Below are positions 52,425 to 62,918 of a stretch of DNA of 64,000 nucleotides, one piece after another. Within the stretch, counting starts at the first letter, position 1. Every line of letters starts with the position of its first letter. The notes beneath the pieces are model-generated. The model was not told the DNA's origin, made no database searches, and worked only from the letters and a program-made list of their open reading frames with translations. The position numbers and the translations under genes are program-made. This DNA comes from Mycobacterium heckeshornense. GTDB taxonomy: Bacteria; Actinomycetota; Actinomycetes; Mycobacteriales; Mycobacteriaceae. The stretch lies in the NCBI RefSeq assembly GCF_016592155.1, contig NZ_AP024237.1, forward strand, positions 4,464,001 through 4,528,000. The letters run 5' to 3'.

Positions 52425-53369
52425 ATGGCCAGCGATGTGGTCATTCGCCCGCTGCGGGAAGCGGACCTGCCGGCCGCCAGCCTGATCTGCCGACGAGCAT
52501 TCGGAACGTTTCTCGGCGCGCCTGATCCCGGCACCTTCTGGGCCGATCGCGAGTACGTGCGGAGCCGCTGGCGCACGGATCCCGCGGCCGCGCTGGCAGC
52601 GGAAGTGGACGGCTCGCTGGTGGGTTCGAACCTGGTGACCCGCTGGGGCAGTTTCGGATTTTTCGGACCGCTCACCGTAGAACCGGCGTGGTGGAATCAG
52701 CGAGCGGCGCAGCGCCTGTTGGGCGCGACGGTCGACCTGCTCGACGGCTGGCGGGTGAAAGACGCCGCGCTGTTCACGTTCGCGCACAGTCCACGCCATA
52801 TCCACCTCTATGAGAGGTTCGGCTTCTGGCCGCGCTTCCTGACCGCCGTCCTCTCGAAGTCACCGACTGCGCAGCCGCCCGCCCCATGGTCCAGGTATGC
52901 CGAAGCAACCGACGATGACCGGCACACCATCGTCGACTGCTGCCGGGGACTTACCGACGCGATTTACGACGGCCTGGACGTTGGCTCCGAGATCCGTTCG
53001 GTCTACGAGCAACGACTCGGCGACACCGTGCTGCTGGGGAGCGGAGACGCGCTCGACGCATTCGCCGTCTGCCATCTCGGCGCAGGCACGGAAGCCGGCG
53101 AGGACACCTGTTACATCAAATTCGGCGCCGTTCGGCCCGGAGCCGACGCTGAGCGGGTTTTCGGTCAGTTGCTCAGCGCCTGCGAGACGTTGGCCGCACA
53201 GCATGGCCTGCACCGCCTGGAAGCCGGCGTCAACCTCAATCGCAGTCGGGCCTACCGGGCGATGCTCCAGCGCGGATATCGGGCGGACATGTACGGAATC
53301 TCGATGCACCGGCCAGATTCGCCCGCATACAACGGACCGGATGTCTACGTCGTCGATGATTTGCGGTAA
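52425..53369 (+). CDS. Tandem GNAT-fold acetyltransferase
   Basis: A 314-residue protein. An N-terminal GNAT domain (VIRPLREADLPAASLICRRA; LTVEPAWWNQRAAQRLL; HLYERFGFWPRF) is followed by a second, more diverged GNAT-like half (FGAVRPGADAERVFGQLLSA; NLNRSRAYRAMLQRGYRADM). Two-domain GNATs often have one catalytic and one structural copy. It starts 12 bp after the CDF gene and may be co-transcribed. Confidence 0.8.
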   Translation: MASDVVIRPLREADLPAASLICRRAFGTFLGAPDPGTFWADREYVRSRWRTDPAAALAAEVDGSLVGSNLVTRWGSFGFFGPLTVEPAWWNQRAAQRLLGATVDLLDGWRVKDAALFTFAHSPRHIHLYERFGFWPRFLTAVLSKSPTAQPPAPWSRYAEATDDDRHTIVDCCRGLTDAIYDGLDVGSEIRSVYEQRLGDTVLLGSGDALDAFAVCHLGAGTEAGEDTCYIKFGAVRPGADAERVFGQLLSACETLAAQHGLHRLEAGVNLNRSRAYRAMLQRGYRADMYGISMHRPDSPAYNGPDVYVVDDLR

Positions 53370-53378
53370 ACCATCGGC

Positions 53379-53795
53379 TCATCGCAGACCGAGCTCCGAG
53401 CGCGCAGCGGGATCGCAGTCGTCGAGCAGCTCCAGGCAGCGTTGATACTCGTCGGTCTCCCCGATGGCGTCGGCGGCCCGCGCCAGCGCGGCCACACAGC
53501 GCAAGAATCCACGGTTGGGTTCGTGCGAATACGGCACCGGGCCAAAGCCCTTCCACCCGTTGCGACGCAGCTGATCGAGGCCGCGGTGGTAGCCGGTACG
53601 GGCGAAGGCATAGGCGGTGATGGCCTTGTCCTCGGCCAACGCTTCTTCGGCCAGCGCCGCCCACGCGACCGAGGCCGCCGGGTGCGCGGCCGCGACGATG
53701 GCAGGGTTTTGGTTGGCGCGCAGCTCGGCCTCGGCGTCGCGGTCGCCGGGCAGCAGGATCGGATCGGGCCCCAAAAGATCACGCGTCGGTGCCAT
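53379..53795 (-). CDS. DUF3151 family protein (Rv0360c)
   Basis: A 138-residue helical protein (DLLGPDPILLPGD; YHRGLDQLRRNGWKGFGPVP; YSHEPNRGFLRCVAALA) of the actinobacterial DUF3151 family. Function unknown. Convergent with the acetyltransferase gene (9-bp gap), and conserved next to Rv0361 as in M. tuberculosis. Confidence 0.85.
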   Translation of the reverse strand: MAPTRDLLGPDPILLPGDRDAEAELRANQNPAIVAAAHPAASVAWAALAEEALAEDKAITAYAFARTGYHRGLDQLRRNGWKGFGPVPYSHEPNRGFLRCVAALARAADAIGETDEYQRCLELLDDCDPAARSELGLR

Positions 53796-53954
53796 CAGCG
53801 CCGCTCCTCCTCATCATTCGCGTGCGTCATCGCCGGCGGTCACGGGTTTCATTGTGCCGTTGTGCGGCGCAGCATTATCGTCGGGCACATCACATGCGTT
53901 CCAGGGTCGCTAAGCTCCAAATACTGACTTACCAGCCGGAGGACAGCAGCGCCC

Positions 53955-54863
53955 ATGCCCACCCCATCAGAGCCCGACCGGGACGACACGCCGACCGCGG
54001 CCGGACCCGAGCCGGACGCCGTCGACAAGGAGGGCGGTTCCGATCCGGTCGCGTCCGAGACCGGCCCGGTCGACGAGCAGACGGCCGAGCCCGAACCCGA
54101 CGACGAGGTCACCCAGAGCTACCCGACGGCCGGTGGCGATGCCGAGCCCGCCACCGACGTCATGGCTAAGCCCGATCAGGAGGCCGGGCACCAGGCCGCC
54201 AAGCCGCAACGCAAACGCGGTGAACGTCGCTTCACCGCACCGGGTTTCGACGCCAAGGAGACGGTGGTCATCGAAACCGCCGCGGAGCCGGCCACCGAGG
54301 TCTTCCGCACGCGGCAGGAGCCGTCTCAACCAAAACCGATAAGCCCGATGAATCTGCCGCCGAAAACGGCGACGCCACAAGTGATTCCGCCTCGGCTTGG
54401 TGCGAAACTGCGGCCCACCGTCCAACGCAGCTGGGGCTGGGTGCTGGCGCTGATCCTGATCATTTTGGCGCTGGCCGCGGTGGCCGTCCTTGGCACCGTG
54501 CTGCTCACCCGCGGGAAACACCACAAGGTTTCCCAAGAGGACCAGGTCCGCACCACCATCCAAAACTTCGACGTCGCCGTGCAAACCGGCAACCTGGCGA
54601 CGCTGCGCGGCATCACCTGCGGCAGCGCACGCGACGGCTACGTCAACTATGACGAGCAGGCCTGGCAGGAGACCTACCGGAAGATCGCGGCGGCCAAGCA
54701 GTACCCGGTGGTGGCCAGCATCGACCAGGTCGTCGTCAACGGAGAGCATGCCGAGGCCAACGTCACCGCGTTCATGGCGTATGACCCGCAGGTCCGCTCA
54801 ACCCGCAGCTTCGACCTGCAGTTCCGCGACAACCAGTGGAAGATCTGCCAGTCCAGCGGCTAG
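53955..54863 (+). CDS. Membrane protein of Rv0361 family
   Basis: A 302-residue single-pass protein. The first 150 residues are acidic, Pro/Glu-rich and disordered; then one span (WVLALILIILALAAVAVLGT) and an outer domain of about 120 residues with a DUF4878/NTF2-like pattern (VRTTIQNFDVAVQTGNLATL; FDLQFRDNQWKICQSSG). Function unknown. GGAGG lies upstream of the ATG at longer-than-usual spacing. It ends 4 bp inside the convergent fba gene. Confidence 0.82.
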   Translation: MPTPSEPDRDDTPTAAGPEPDAVDKEGGSDPVASETGPVDEQTAEPEPDDEVTQSYPTAGGDAEPATDVMAKPDQEAGHQAAKPQRKRGERRFTAPGFDAKETVVIETAAEPATEVFRTRQEPSQPKPISPMNLPPKTATPQVIPPRLGAKLRPTVQRSWGWVLALILIILALAAVAVLGTVLLTRGKHHKVSQEDQVRTTIQNFDVAVQTGNLATLRGITCGSARDGYVNYDEQAWQETYRKIAAAKQYPVVASIDQVVVNGEHAEANVTAFMAYDPQVRSTRSFDLQFRDNQWKICQSSG

Positions 54864-55894
54864 CTCGACAGCGACTTTCCAGCGCAGTGCAGGTCGTTGC
54901 AGGCCTCGATCACCCTCTCGGTCATTGAGGCTTCGGCCTTCTTGAGGTAGCTGCGCGGGTCGTAGTCCTTCTTGCGGCCCACGTCGCCGTCGACCTTGAG
55001 CACGCCGTCGTAGTTGGTGAACATGTGGCCGGCGACAGGGCGGGTGAACGCGTACTGGGTGTCGGTGTCGACGTTCATCTTCACCACGCCGTTGCGCACG
55101 GCCTCATCGATCTCCGACTTCAGCGAGCCCGAGCCGCCGTGGAACACGAAGTCAAACGGCTTCGCGCCGGCTGGCAGGCCCAGCTTGGCCGCCGCCACCT
55201 TCTGGCCCTCGGCCAGAATCTCGGGCCGCAGCTTGACGTTGCCTGGCTTGTAGACGCCGTGCACGTTGCCGAACGTCGCGGCCAGAAGATACTTGCCGTG
55301 CTCGCCGGTGCCCAGCGCGTCCACCGTCTTCTCGAAATCGGCCGGGGTGGAGTACAGCTTTTCGTTCATTTCTCCGACGACGCCGTCCTCCTCACCGCCG
55401 ACCACGCCGATCTCGACCTCCAGGATGATCTTGGCCGACGACGCCTCCTTGAGCAGTTCCTGGGCGATCGCGAGATTCTCGTCGATCGGGACCGCCGAAC
55501 CATCCCACATGTGCGACTGGAACAGCGGATTCTTGCCTTGGGAGATCCGCTCCTGCGAGATGGCCAGCAACGGGCGTACATAGCCGTCCAGCTTGTCCTT
55601 CGGACAGTGGTCGGTGTGCAGCGCGACGTTGATCGGATACTTGGCCGCCACGATGTGGGCGAACTCCGCCAACGCCACCGCGCCGGTCACCATATTCTTC
55701 ACCCCGAGGCCGGAGCCGAACTCCGCGCCGCCGGTGGAGAACTGGATGATGCCGTCGCTGCCGGCGTCGGCAAAACCTTTGAGTGCAGCGTTGATGGTCT
55801 CCGAGGACGTGCAGTTGATGGCCGGGAACGCGTACGAGTTCTGCTTGGCACGCTCCAGCATCTCGGCGTAGACCTCGGGCGTTGCGATAGGCAT
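54860..55894 (-). CDS. fba: Class II fructose-bisphosphate aldolase Fba
   Basis: A 344-residue zinc aldolase of glycolysis and gluconeogenesis. Zinc and substrate motifs: VALHTDHCPKDKLDG, EVEIGVVGGEEDGV, FGNVHGVYKPG and FVFHGGSGSLKSEI. ATG 55894 has AGGAAGG upstream and matches the family N-terminus (MPIATPEVYAEML); the frame stays open to 55930. Confidence 0.98.
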   Translation of the reverse strand: MPIATPEVYAEMLERAKQNSYAFPAINCTSSETINAALKGFADAGSDGIIQFSTGGAEFGSGLGVKNMVTGAVALAEFAHIVAAKYPINVALHTDHCPKDKLDGYVRPLLAISQERISQGKNPLFQSHMWDGSAVPIDENLAIAQELLKEASSAKIILEVEIGVVGGEEDGVVGEMNEKLYSTPADFEKTVDALGTGEHGKYLLAATFGNVHGVYKPGNVKLRPEILAEGQKVAAAKLGLPAGAKPFDFVFHGGSGSLKSEIDEAVRNGVVKMNVDTDTQYAFTRPVAGHMFTNYDGVLKVDGDVGRKKDYDPRSYLKKAEASMTERVIEACNDLHCAGKSLSS

Positions 55895-56000
55895 AAAACT
55901 TCCTTCCTGGCGAGTTCGGCGGGGGTCCACGCGCGGGCGTGTGCCCCTTCAGTATCCCAAGAAGCCCGGCATGTTAAACAGCCCGTCCAGCCGACCCCGG

Positions 56001-56006
56001 TATGTT
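56001..56006 (+). promoter_or_regulatory. -10 box TATGTT for the DedA gene (leaderless)
   Basis: Ends 8 nt before ATG 56015. Confidence 0.4.
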
Positions 56007-56014
56007 GTGAGGTC

Positions 56015-56692
56015 ATGGACACCGCCGTGCTGGCCCTGCCCGACCTGCTGGACCCCATGTACTGGTTGGGCGCGCACGGCGTGTTCGGCCACGCGGTGCT
56101 GCCCGGCATCCTGCTGATCGTGTTCATCGAGACCGGGCTGATGTTCCCACTGCTGCCGGGCGAGTCGCTGTTGTTCACCGGTGGCCTGCTCGCGGCCAGC
56201 ACGCATCCACCGGTCAGCATCGAGGTGTTGGCCACCTGTGTGGCGATTGTGGCGGTGCTCGGTGACCAAACCGGGTATTTCATCGGCCGACGGATCGGGC
56301 CGGCATTGTTCAAAAAGGAAGACTCCCGCTTCTTCAAACAGCACTATGTGACCGAGTCGCATGCATTCTTCGAGAAGTACGGGCCGGTGACGGTGATCTT
56401 GGCCCGCTTCGCGCCGTTCGTGCGGACGTTCGTCCCGGTGGTCGCCGGTGTGTCCTACATGCGCTACCCGCTGTTTCTGGGCTTCGACATCGTCGGCGGT
56501 GTCGCCTGGGGCGCGGGTGCGACGCTGGCGGGCTACTTTTTGGGCAACGTGCCGTTCGTCAACAAGAACCTGGAAACGATCATCCTGTGCATCTTGTTCG
56601 TGTCACTCACGCCCGCCTTCATCTCGGCCGCCCGGGCCTATCTGAACCGTCGCCGCGCCCCCAAGGACGAGCCCGTGCCGCTGGCGGAGTGA
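56015..56692 (+). CDS. DedA-family membrane protein (Rv0364)
   Basis: A 225-residue DedA/VTT-domain protein: FIETGLMFPLLPGESLLFTG, GDQTGYFIGRRIGP, and ILARFAPFVRTFVPVVAGVS with the conserved Arg and Gly residues. DedA proteins are linked to membrane phospholipid transport and proton-motive-force maintenance. It abuts the convergent CoA transferase gene with no gap. Confidence 0.92.
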   Translation: MDTAVLALPDLLDPMYWLGAHGVFGHAVLPGILLIVFIETGLMFPLLPGESLLFTGGLLAASTHPPVSIEVLATCVAIVAVLGDQTGYFIGRRIGPALFKKEDSRFFKQHYVTESHAFFEKYGPVTVILARFAPFVRTFVPVVAGVSYMRYPLFLGFDIVGGVAWGAGATLAGYFLGNVPFVNKNLETIILCILFVSLTPAFISAARAYLNRRRAPKDEPVPLAE

Positions 56693-58042
56693 TCAGATCG
56701 CCACACGGAAATCGCAGCCGGTCTTGGCGCGCACCTGCTCGACTGTCACTCCGGGATGCAGTTCGGTGAGCGTGAGCCCCTGCCCTGGCTCGACGTCGAA
56801 GACGCACAGGTCGGAGATGATCATGTCGACCACGCCCTTGCCGGTGACCGGCAGCGTGCATTGCTTGAGGATCTTTGGGCTGCCGTCCTTGGCCGTGTGA
56901 TCCATCACCACGATCACCCGTTTTACGCCCGACACCAAATCCATCGCACCGCCGGGCCCCTTGACCATCTTGCCCGGCACCATCCAGTTGGCCAGGTCTC
57001 CGTTCTCGGCCACCTCCAGCCCGCCCAGAATTGACAGGTCGATGTGACCACCGCGGATCATGGCGAAGGAATCAGCGCTGGAAAAAAAGCTCGACCCGGG
57101 AATCGCGGTGATGGTCTGCTTGCCGGCGTTGATGAGGTCGGGGTCGACCTCGTCTTCGGCCGGGTAGGAACCGATGCCGAGTAGGCCATTCTCCGACTGA
57201 AGTGTCACGTTGATGTTCTCCGGAATGAAATTGGCCACCAGCGTCGGAATCCCGATGCCCAGGTTCACGTAGTAGCCGTCGCGCAATTCCTGCGCGGCGC
57301 GCCTGGCCATCAACTCCCGGATGGGGCTGTAGTTCTTCAGCGCGGTACCACCGGTGGTGGTGCGGAACTCGATGCGCTTTTCGTAGTCGCGTCCTTCGAT
57401 GATGCGATCCACATAGATGCCGGGGGTATGCACCAGGTCGGGATCGAGCTCGCCAACTCCGACCAGCTCTTCCACTTCGGCCACGGTGACGTCAGCGCAA
57501 GTGGCGATCATCGGGTTGAAGTTTCGCGCGGTCTTGCGATAGACGAGATTGCCCGCTGCGTCGCCCTTCCAGGCTTTGACGAGGGCCAAATCGGCGCGAA
57601 TGCTTTCCTCCAGGACATATTCGGTACCGTCGAAAACCCGGGTGTCCTTGCCTTCGGCCAGAACAGTGCCGTAGCCCGTGCGGGTATAAAAGCCGGGAAT
57701 GCCTGCGCCGCCAGCGCGTAACTTCTCCGCCAGCGTGCCCTGCGGGGTGAGGGTGAGGTCCAGCTCGCCGGCCAGCACTTGGCGCTCGAACTCCTTGTTC
57801 TCGCCGACGTAGGAGGCGATCACCTTTTTCACCTGCCGGCCCTTGAGCAGCAGGCCCATGCCGAAATCGTCGACGCCGGCGTTATTTCCGACGATGGTGA
57901 GATCCTTGACGCCGCTGTCTACCAGGGCGCGGATCAAGTTCTCCGGAATGCCGCAAAGGCCGAAGCCACCGGCTGCGACGGTGATGCCATCCTTCAGCAC
58001 GCCTTGCAGCGCCGACACGGCGTCGGGGTGGACTTTGTTCAC
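56693..58042 (-). CDS. Fused 3-oxoacid CoA-transferase (SCOT, A and B subunits)
   Basis: A 449-residue fusion of both CoA-transferase subunits: subunit A ([39 protein letters not shown]) up to about residue 230 and subunit B ([20 protein letters not shown]) after it, with the catalytic Glu284 in [14 protein letters not shown]. It moves CoA between succinyl-CoA and acetoacetate or similar acids. In M. tuberculosis ScoA and ScoB are separate genes elsewhere. It overlaps the GH76 gene by 4 bp (ATGA), an unexpected operon partner. Confidence 0.93.
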   Translation of the reverse strand: MNKVHPDAVSALQGVLKDGITVAAGGFGLCGIPENLIRALVDSGVKDLTIVGNNAGVDDFGMGLLLKGRQVKKVIASYVGENKEFERQVLAGELDLTLTPQGTLAEKLRAGGAGIPGFYTRTGYGTVLAEGKDTRVFDGTEYVLEESIRADLALVKAWKGDAAGNLVYRKTARNFNPMIATCADVTVAEVEELVGVGELDPDLVHTPGIYVDRIIEGRDYEKRIEFRTTTGGTALKNYSPIRELMARRAAQELRDGYYVNLGIGIPTLVANFIPENINVTLQSENGLLGIGSYPAEDEVDPDLINAGKQTITAIPGSSFFSSADSFAMIRGGHIDLSILGGLEVAENGDLANWMVPGKMVKGPGGAMDLVSGVKRVIVVMDHTAKDGSPKILKQCTLPVTGKGVVDMIISDLCVFDVEPGQGLTLTELHPGVTVEQVRAKTGCDFRVAI

Positions 58043-59172
58043 GGAATGCTCCTCGATTCGTCCGACGATTCGGCAGTGGACACGTTATAGGCGGCCTCCA
58101 TCAGCATCCACCCGGACAGCTGTACCGAGAGATCCCGTTCGGCGGTTTCCGATCCGGTGACGGCGCCCTCGACGAATTCCGCCTGCTCGCCACCCACTGT
58201 GGGCAGTTCGGCGGTGCGATCCCAAAACGCCCCGAACAGCGGCAACCCGTCGACCGTCTGACGGTAGTCCCACGCTGAGGTCGCCGAGGACAACACCAGC
58301 GAGCGCGCGGTATCCCGGGCGCCGACGTCCTCGGCGGAGGCCCCCGGCAGCGTGGTGGCCACCAGCGCCAGGTAGCGGGCGGTGATCCCGGCGAACAGGC
58401 CGCCGTCTCCGCCGCCGGCACCGCTGATCACCCCGCCCGGTGCCATGTGCTCGTTGACCGCGGCGACCAGCCGGTGCACCCGCGGCGCATGCCGCGGATC
58501 GCCGGTGCGCGCGGCCAATTCGGTTTCCAGGCCGAGCACCACGCCCTGGCAGTAGGTGTATTGGGCGCGCACCAGGGAACCGCCCTTGATGCCGTCGAAC
58601 ACCAGATGCGTCTCGGGGTCGATCAGCGTGGCATCGATCCAGTCGGCCATCTGCTGCGCCCGCTTGAGCCGATTCCCATAGCGGGCGAGGAAGATTGCGG
58701 CCGGCCCGTTGGCGGGGGCGTTGAAGAACTGGTCCTGTTTGCGCCACGGGATGCCACCGCCGTCCTCGGGCACCCAGGCGTTGACGAACTGGTCGGTCAG
58801 CTTATCCAGCGCGCGGTGGCAGTCGATGCCGACCACCCGGGAGGCCCGCTCCAGCGCCAGCGCCAGCCAGGCCATGTCGTCGTAATAGTCGTTGACCCAC
58901 CTGCCCACGTTGCGCAGCCGGTGCGAGCGGATCTGGCGACGAATCCTCTTGCGGCGCTCTGATTTTGGATCACGTAGCTGCGCGTCGACCAGGCAGTCCA
59001 GCAGGTGGGCCTGCCACCAGTAGTGCCAGTGACCGAACAACCTGTCGCGTCGGGCCGGCGGCCAGGCCACCACGCCGAGCTGGGTGCCCGGCAGCGCCCA
59101 GAGCCGTTCGAGGTGTCGGTGTGTGACAGCGGCTTCAGCACTGGCGGCTCGGTTTGCCCACACCTGTTCCAT
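58039..59172 (-). CDS. GH76-family glycosyl hydrolase (Rv0365c)
   Basis: A 377-residue protein of the GH76 alpha-1,6-mannanase fold with the catalytic aspartate pair in YYDDMAW (Asp98-Asp99). No signal peptide is visible, so it may act in the cytoplasm. Family members cut alpha-1,6-mannose chains, a backbone found in mycobacterial lipomannan. Upstream partner of the CoA transferase gene through a 4-bp overlap. Confidence 0.85.
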   Translation of the reverse strand: MEQVWANRAASAEAAVTHRHLERLWALPGTQLGVVAWPPARRDRLFGHWHYWWQAHLLDCLVDAQLRDPKSERRKRIRRQIRSHRLRNVGRWVNDYYDDMAWLALALERASRVVGIDCHRALDKLTDQFVNAWVPEDGGGIPWRKQDQFFNAPANGPAAIFLARYGNRLKRAQQMADWIDATLIDPETHLVFDGIKGGSLVRAQYTYCQGVVLGLETELAARTGDPRHAPRVHRLVAAVNEHMAPGGVISGAGGGDGGLFAGITARYLALVATTLPGASAEDVGARDTARSLVLSSATSAWDYRQTVDGLPLFGAFWDRTAELPTVGGEQAEFVEGAVTGSETAERDLSVQLSGWMLMEAAYNVSTAESSDESRSIP

Positions 59173-59188
59173 GTCTGGAGATACTGCC

Positions 59189-59833
59189 TTACCACGCCTG
59201 GCCGATGTCTGCGTGCTGGCCGATCCAGGCGTGCATCGCGATTCCCGCGGCGACGGCGACGTTGATGCTGCGCGTCGACCCGAACTGGGCGATCGACACG
59301 GTCAGCGCCGCGCCCGTTTTCGCTTCGTCGGTGATCCCGGGTCCTTCCTGGCCGAAGACCATCAGGCAGTGTCGCGGCAGCCGGGTCTGTTCCAGGCGTG
59401 CTGCGCCGGGAACGTTGTCGATCGCGACGACGGTCAGCCCGGTGGCTGCGGCGAAGTCGAGTAGCTCGGCGGTGGTGTCGTGGTGGCGCAGCCGCTGGTA
59501 CCGGTCGGTGACCATGGCGCCCCGGCGATTCCAGCGCCGCCGGCCCACGATGTGCACGGTGTCGACGGCGAACGCGTTGGCGGTCCGCACCACCGCGCCG
59601 ATGTTGGCATCGTGGCCGAAGTTTTCGATCGCGATGTGCAGCGGATGTCGCCGCTTGTCGATGTCGGCAATGATCGCCTCGCGGGTCCAGTACCGGTAGG
59701 CGTCGACGACATTGCGAGCATCCCCTTCGCGCAACAACACCGGGTCATAGCGCGGGTCGCTGGGCAGCGGGCCCTGCCACGGCCCGACGCCGTCGCCTGA
59801 TACGCCCCACTCGGTTGGGCCGGACTCGCTCAT
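59189..59833 (-). CDS. TrmH/SpoU-family RNA 2'-O-methyltransferase (Rv0380c)
   Basis: A 214-residue SPOUT methyltransferase with the three family motifs: NIGAVVRTANAF, VFGQEGPGIT and SIAQFGSTRSINVAVAAGIA (Arg in place of the common Leu before Asn). It should methylate the 2'-OH of a tRNA or rRNA ribose; which nucleotide is unknown. The start overlaps the stop of the preceding gene (ATGA). Confidence 0.9.
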   Translation of the reverse strand: MSESGPTEWGVSGDGVGPWQGPLPSDPRYDPVLLREGDARNVVDAYRYWTREAIIADIDKRRHPLHIAIENFGHDANIGAVVRTANAFAVDTVHIVGRRRWNRRGAMVTDRYQRLRHHDTTAELLDFAAATGLTVVAIDNVPGAARLEQTRLPRHCLMVFGQEGPGITDEAKTGAALTVSIAQFGSTRSINVAVAAGIAMHAWIGQHADIGQAW

Positions 59834-60738
59834 TTCACCGTCCACACTGCGGCATGGGTGCCCACCACGGACACCGTGGCGTACAACACGGCCTCATTGA
59901 TCTCACCCTGGGTGCACAACGACGGGCTGACGTGGACCGCGTCCAGCGACGCCTCCGGCAAAATCAACACCGACGCGCCGTAGGCGGCACACGCCGGGCT
60001 CAACCCCGGGCCGGGCAGCGTCGGCGCGACCAGCAGCATCATCGGCCCGCCGCGCGCCGCCGAGTCGTCTCGGTAGCGGGCCGCCACCGCGTCAACCGAC
60101 AATCCCAGCAGCATGTAACCGTTGCCGGCGAACACCCCGGGATCACCGAGCGAGGCCTGACTGAGCTGGGTGCCGTCGGCGCGCCACGCTGACACGCTGG
60201 TCGTCTTGACCACCAGGCCGGTGTCGTTTTGGTTGGTCGGCAACATTCCCACCGGAAACGCCGCCGGATAGGCTGCCGCCGTGCCCGGGATCCGGTCGCG
60301 CGGCGAATAGGTGTACACGCCGCGCACGGCGCTGCGGTCCTGCAGCGGCCCCAGGCATACCGTGCCGGTTAGCCGATCCGGCATCGGCGTCGACAATGCT
60401 TGCACCACAATGTTTTTCGCGCTGTCACAACTGCCAATGCCGGTGGCTTCCAGCGGGTGTGCCAGCGCGCCGTAGAGCCCGAAGCGGATGTCGTCGGGTT
60501 TGGCGTGCGGCGCCGCCGGCTCGCTCGGGGCCGCGTCGACGTCAACCAGCACGTAGTCGGCGCTCCAACGCAGGTTCGACACCGACATGTTCCAGCCCAA
60601 CACTGCCGCCGACTGCCCGAGCTGCACGGATTGCGCGCCGTAGATCTTGTCGGGCCGGCCGGCGCCCGAGCAGCCCGCCGCCCACACCACGGCCAGCGTC
60701 GTCGACATCGCAGTGAAAGCCCGCACGGCGCGCAACAA
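59830..60738 (-). CDS. Probable lipoprotein, Rv0381c family
   Basis: About 302 residues with a short signal peptide and lipobox WAAGC (Cys23), then a mostly beta-type secreted domain with several cysteines (GSCDSA, GTVCLGP, SPACAAYG, SLCTQGE). No enzymatic motif is recognised. The start is TTG TTG directly after the pyrE stop; GTG at residue 5 or ATG at residue 11 are alternatives that still leave a signal peptide. Part of the SDR-pyrE-Rv0381c-TrmH run. Confidence 0.8.
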   Translation of the reverse strand: MLRAVRAFTAMSTTLAVVWAAGCSGAGRPDKIYGAQSVQLGQSAAVLGWNMSVSNLRWSADYVLVDVDAAPSEPAAPHAKPDDIRFGLYGALAHPLEATGIGSCDSAKNIVVQALSTPMPDRLTGTVCLGPLQDRSAVRGVYTYSPRDRIPGTAAAYPAAFPVGMLPTNQNDTGLVVKTTSVSAWRADGTQLSQASLGDPGVFAGNGYMLLGLSVDAVAARYRDDSAARGGPMMLLVAPTLPGPGLSPACAAYGASVLILPEASLDAVHVSPSLCTQGEINEAVLYATVSVVGTHAAVWTVK

Positions 60739-60740
60739 AT

Positions 60741-61289
60741 CTAGTGCAGCCCCAGATCCGATAGGCCCAGCAGGCTGCGGTAGGGCAGACCCTCGGCTTG
60801 GATGGCTTCGGCGGCACCGGTGTCGCGGTCGACCACGGTGGCCACCCCCACCACGTCGCCGCCGGCGTCGCGCACCGCGCGCACCGCCGTCAGCGCCGAC
60901 GCGCCGGTGGTGCTGGTGTCCTCGACCACCAGCACCGGCACCCCGGAGACGTCGGCTCCCTCGATAAGTCGTTGCATGCCATGGGGTTTCACCGATTTGC
61001 GCACCACGAACGCGTCGACCGGGCGACCGGGCGCGTGCATGATCGCGGTCGCGACCGGGTCGGCGCCAAGCGTCAGGCCACCGACCGCGGCATAGTCCCA
61101 GTCGGCGGTGAGCTCGCGCATCAGGCGACCTATCAGCGCGGCGGCGCGGTGATGCAGCGTCGCGCGGCGCAAATCGACGTAGTAGTCGGCCTGCTTTCCC
61201 GACGACAGGGTAAAGCGCCCGCGCCGCACTGCCAGCCGGCGCACCAGCTCGGCCAACTCCTGGCGGTCAGCCACGTCAGGTGCGGCCAC
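60741..61289 (-). CDS. pyrE: Orotate phosphoribosyltransferase PyrE
   Basis: A 182-residue phosphoribosyltransferase making OMP from orotate and PRPP. The PRPP motif [15 protein letters not shown] and the N-terminal [16 protein letters not shown] segment are present, and [11 protein letters not shown] is the flexible catalytic loop. GTG 61289 matches the family N-terminus and overlaps the SDR gene by 14 bp; GTG 61274 is the alternative. Confidence 0.96.
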   Translation of the reverse strand: MAAPDVADRQELAELVRRLAVRRGRFTLSSGKQADYYVDLRRATLHHRAAALIGRLMRELTADWDYAAVGGLTLGADPVATAIMHAPGRPVDAFVVRKSVKPHGMQRLIEGADVSGVPVLVVEDTSTTGASALTAVRAVRDAGGDVVGVATVVDRDTGAAEAIQAEGLPYRSLLGLSDLGLH

Positions 61290-62052
61290 GGCCCCGGCCC
61301 ATCGCGTTCACCGCGGCCCGCGCCAGGGTTCGCGGCATCAGCCGCACGCCTGCGACCAGCGCCTTGTAGCGCACCCCGGGGATGCTGACCACCTTTCCGC
61401 GGGCGATGTCGGCCATGCTTTCCCGGATCACGTCGTCGACGTCGAGCCACATGAACGACGGCAGCGACGTCATGTCGATCCCGGCCCGCGAGTGGAATTC
61501 GGTGCGCACATAGCCGGGACATATCGCATGCACGCCGACACCGGTGCCCTTCAGCCCGCCGGCCAGGCCCTCGGTGAACGACACCACCCACGCCTTCGAA
61601 GCCGAATATGTCGAGCCGCGGCCGGAGAGCAGACCGGCAACACTGGCCACATTGATCACCGTGCCGACACCGGCGGCGAGCATCGGCGGCAGCGCGGCCC
61701 GGGTCAGCTGCATCACCGCGGTCACGTTGACGTCCAGCTGGGCTTGCAGCAGGGCGGGATCCGCTGTCCAGAATTCGCCGGACGTGCCGAAGCCGGCGTT
61801 GTTGACCAGCACCTGCACCCCGGCGGTGAGCCGGTCGGCGACCTTGCCGCGGTCGGCGGCGTCGGCCAGGTCGGCGGGCAAAACCTCGACACCGCAACCG
61901 GCTTCGTCGCGCAATTCACCCGCCAGCTGCGCCAGCCGTTCGGTGTCCCGGGCCACCAGCACGAGGTCAAAACCGTCGGCGGCATAGCGTCGGGCAAACC
62001 CGGCGCCGATCCCCGACGTGGGCCCGGTGATCAGGGCGACAGGACGGGGCAT
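61276..62052 (-). CDS. Short-chain dehydrogenase/reductase
   Basis: A 258-residue [37 protein letters not shown] and YSASKAW (YxxxK), followed by [14 protein letters not shown]. It resembles acyl-reducing mycobacterial SDRs, substrate unknown. ATG 62052 follows a TACGCT box; the longer open frame is rejected. It is the first gene of the run into pyrE. Confidence 0.9.
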   Translation of the reverse strand: MPRPVALITGPTSGIGAGFARRYAADGFDLVLVARDTERLAQLAGELRDEAGCGVEVLPADLADAADRGKVADRLTAGVQVLVNNAGFGTSGEFWTADPALLQAQLDVNVTAVMQLTRAALPPMLAAGVGTVINVASVAGLLSGRGSTYSASKAWVVSFTEGLAGGLKGTGVGVHAICPGYVRTEFHSRAGIDMTSLPSFMWLDVDDVIRESMADIARGKVVSIPGVRYKALVAGVRLMPRTLARAAVNAMGRGRGRT

Positions 62053-62059
62053 GACCGAC

Positions 62060-62065
62060 AGCGTA
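62060..62065 (-). promoter_or_regulatory. -10 box TACGCT for the SDR-pyrE run (leaderless)
   Basis: Ends 7 nt before ATG 62052 and supports that start. Confidence 0.45.
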
Positions 62066-62095
62066 GCGAAGACGACGACGCGGGCCGGGCGCCCG

Positions 62096-62911
62096 TCACC
62101 GCTGGTAGTGCGGCGCCTGCTGGCCGTTTCGCCCGGTGGGCGGGCGCTGGAGGGGTGCCGAGCGACCCTTGTCGGGCCGCGCCGGCTCGACCGGCGTCCG
62201 ACGAACCGCATCGGCACGGGCCCCAACCTCGCCGCGGCCGGCGGCAGCCAGCGGGCGGCTCGGCGCGGCGTTGCGGCGGGGCGCAGGCTGCGACAGCTGC
62301 TGGGGCACCGGCGGCAGCACCCGCAGCAAGTCGTTGAACTGGCGCACGGTGCGCAGGCCCTCGTCCCATTCGGCCCGCCCGCTGGAGATCGGCATGCTCA
62401 CCAATGTCCAGTTCTGCTCATTCCACATGATCTCGGCGCAATCGGGCGCGGTGTGCGCGAAAGTGACCATCCGCCGGTCGCAGGCGCGCCGCGCGGCGTC
62501 GAGATTGGTGGAATACACCATCCGCGGCCCAATCGCCCCGAGCAGCCAAATGTCGCTTTCGCGTGGCTCTTTCAGGCCTTTGAGCCGCAAGTCGACCACG
62601 ACGTTGGTGCCCACCTTGCGGTGCAGCGCGATCACGGTGGCAACCTCTTCGAGGTCGAAAATGTAGACCGCCTCGCCGCGGATCTGCCCCAGCACGACAT
62701 TGCGGGCCGGGACGTCACCGACGGTAGACATCACGCCGCGCGTCCAGCGCTTGGGCAGTTCGCTGTTCTCCGGTTCGTAGTCAAAGCCGTGGGAGCGCGC
62801 CCATGACCTACGCCGCCTGCCCCGCCCGCGACGCCGATCGATGTCGACGTACAGCAGCACCGCTGCACCGACGAAGCACAGCGCGGAGAGCGTAAACCAC
62901 AGCGGGACCAT
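62096..62911 (-). CDS. ttfA: Trehalose monomycolate transport factor TtfA (Rv0383c)
   Basis: A 271-residue protein: an N-terminal span ([20 protein letters not shown]), a basic [10 protein letters not shown] stretch, a folded domain of about 160 residues ([33 protein letters not shown]) and a disordered Pro/Arg-rich tail. By family (Rv0383c) it works with MmpL3 to export trehalose monomycolate across the inner membrane and is essential. Conserved next to clpB. Confidence 0.9.
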   Translation of the reverse strand: MVPLWFTLSALCFVGAAVLLYVDIDRRRGRGRRRRSWARSHGFDYEPENSELPKRWTRGVMSTVGDVPARNVVLGQIRGEAVYIFDLEEVATVIALHRKVGTNVVVDLRLKGLKEPRESDIWLLGAIGPRMVYSTNLDAARRACDRRMVTFAHTAPDCAEIMWNEQNWTLVSMPISSGRAEWDEGLRTVRQFNDLLRVLPPVPQQLSQPAPRRNAAPSRPLAAAGRGEVGARADAVRRTPVEPARPDKGRSAPLQRPPTGRNGQQAPHYQR

Positions 62912-62918
62912 CCCAGCT

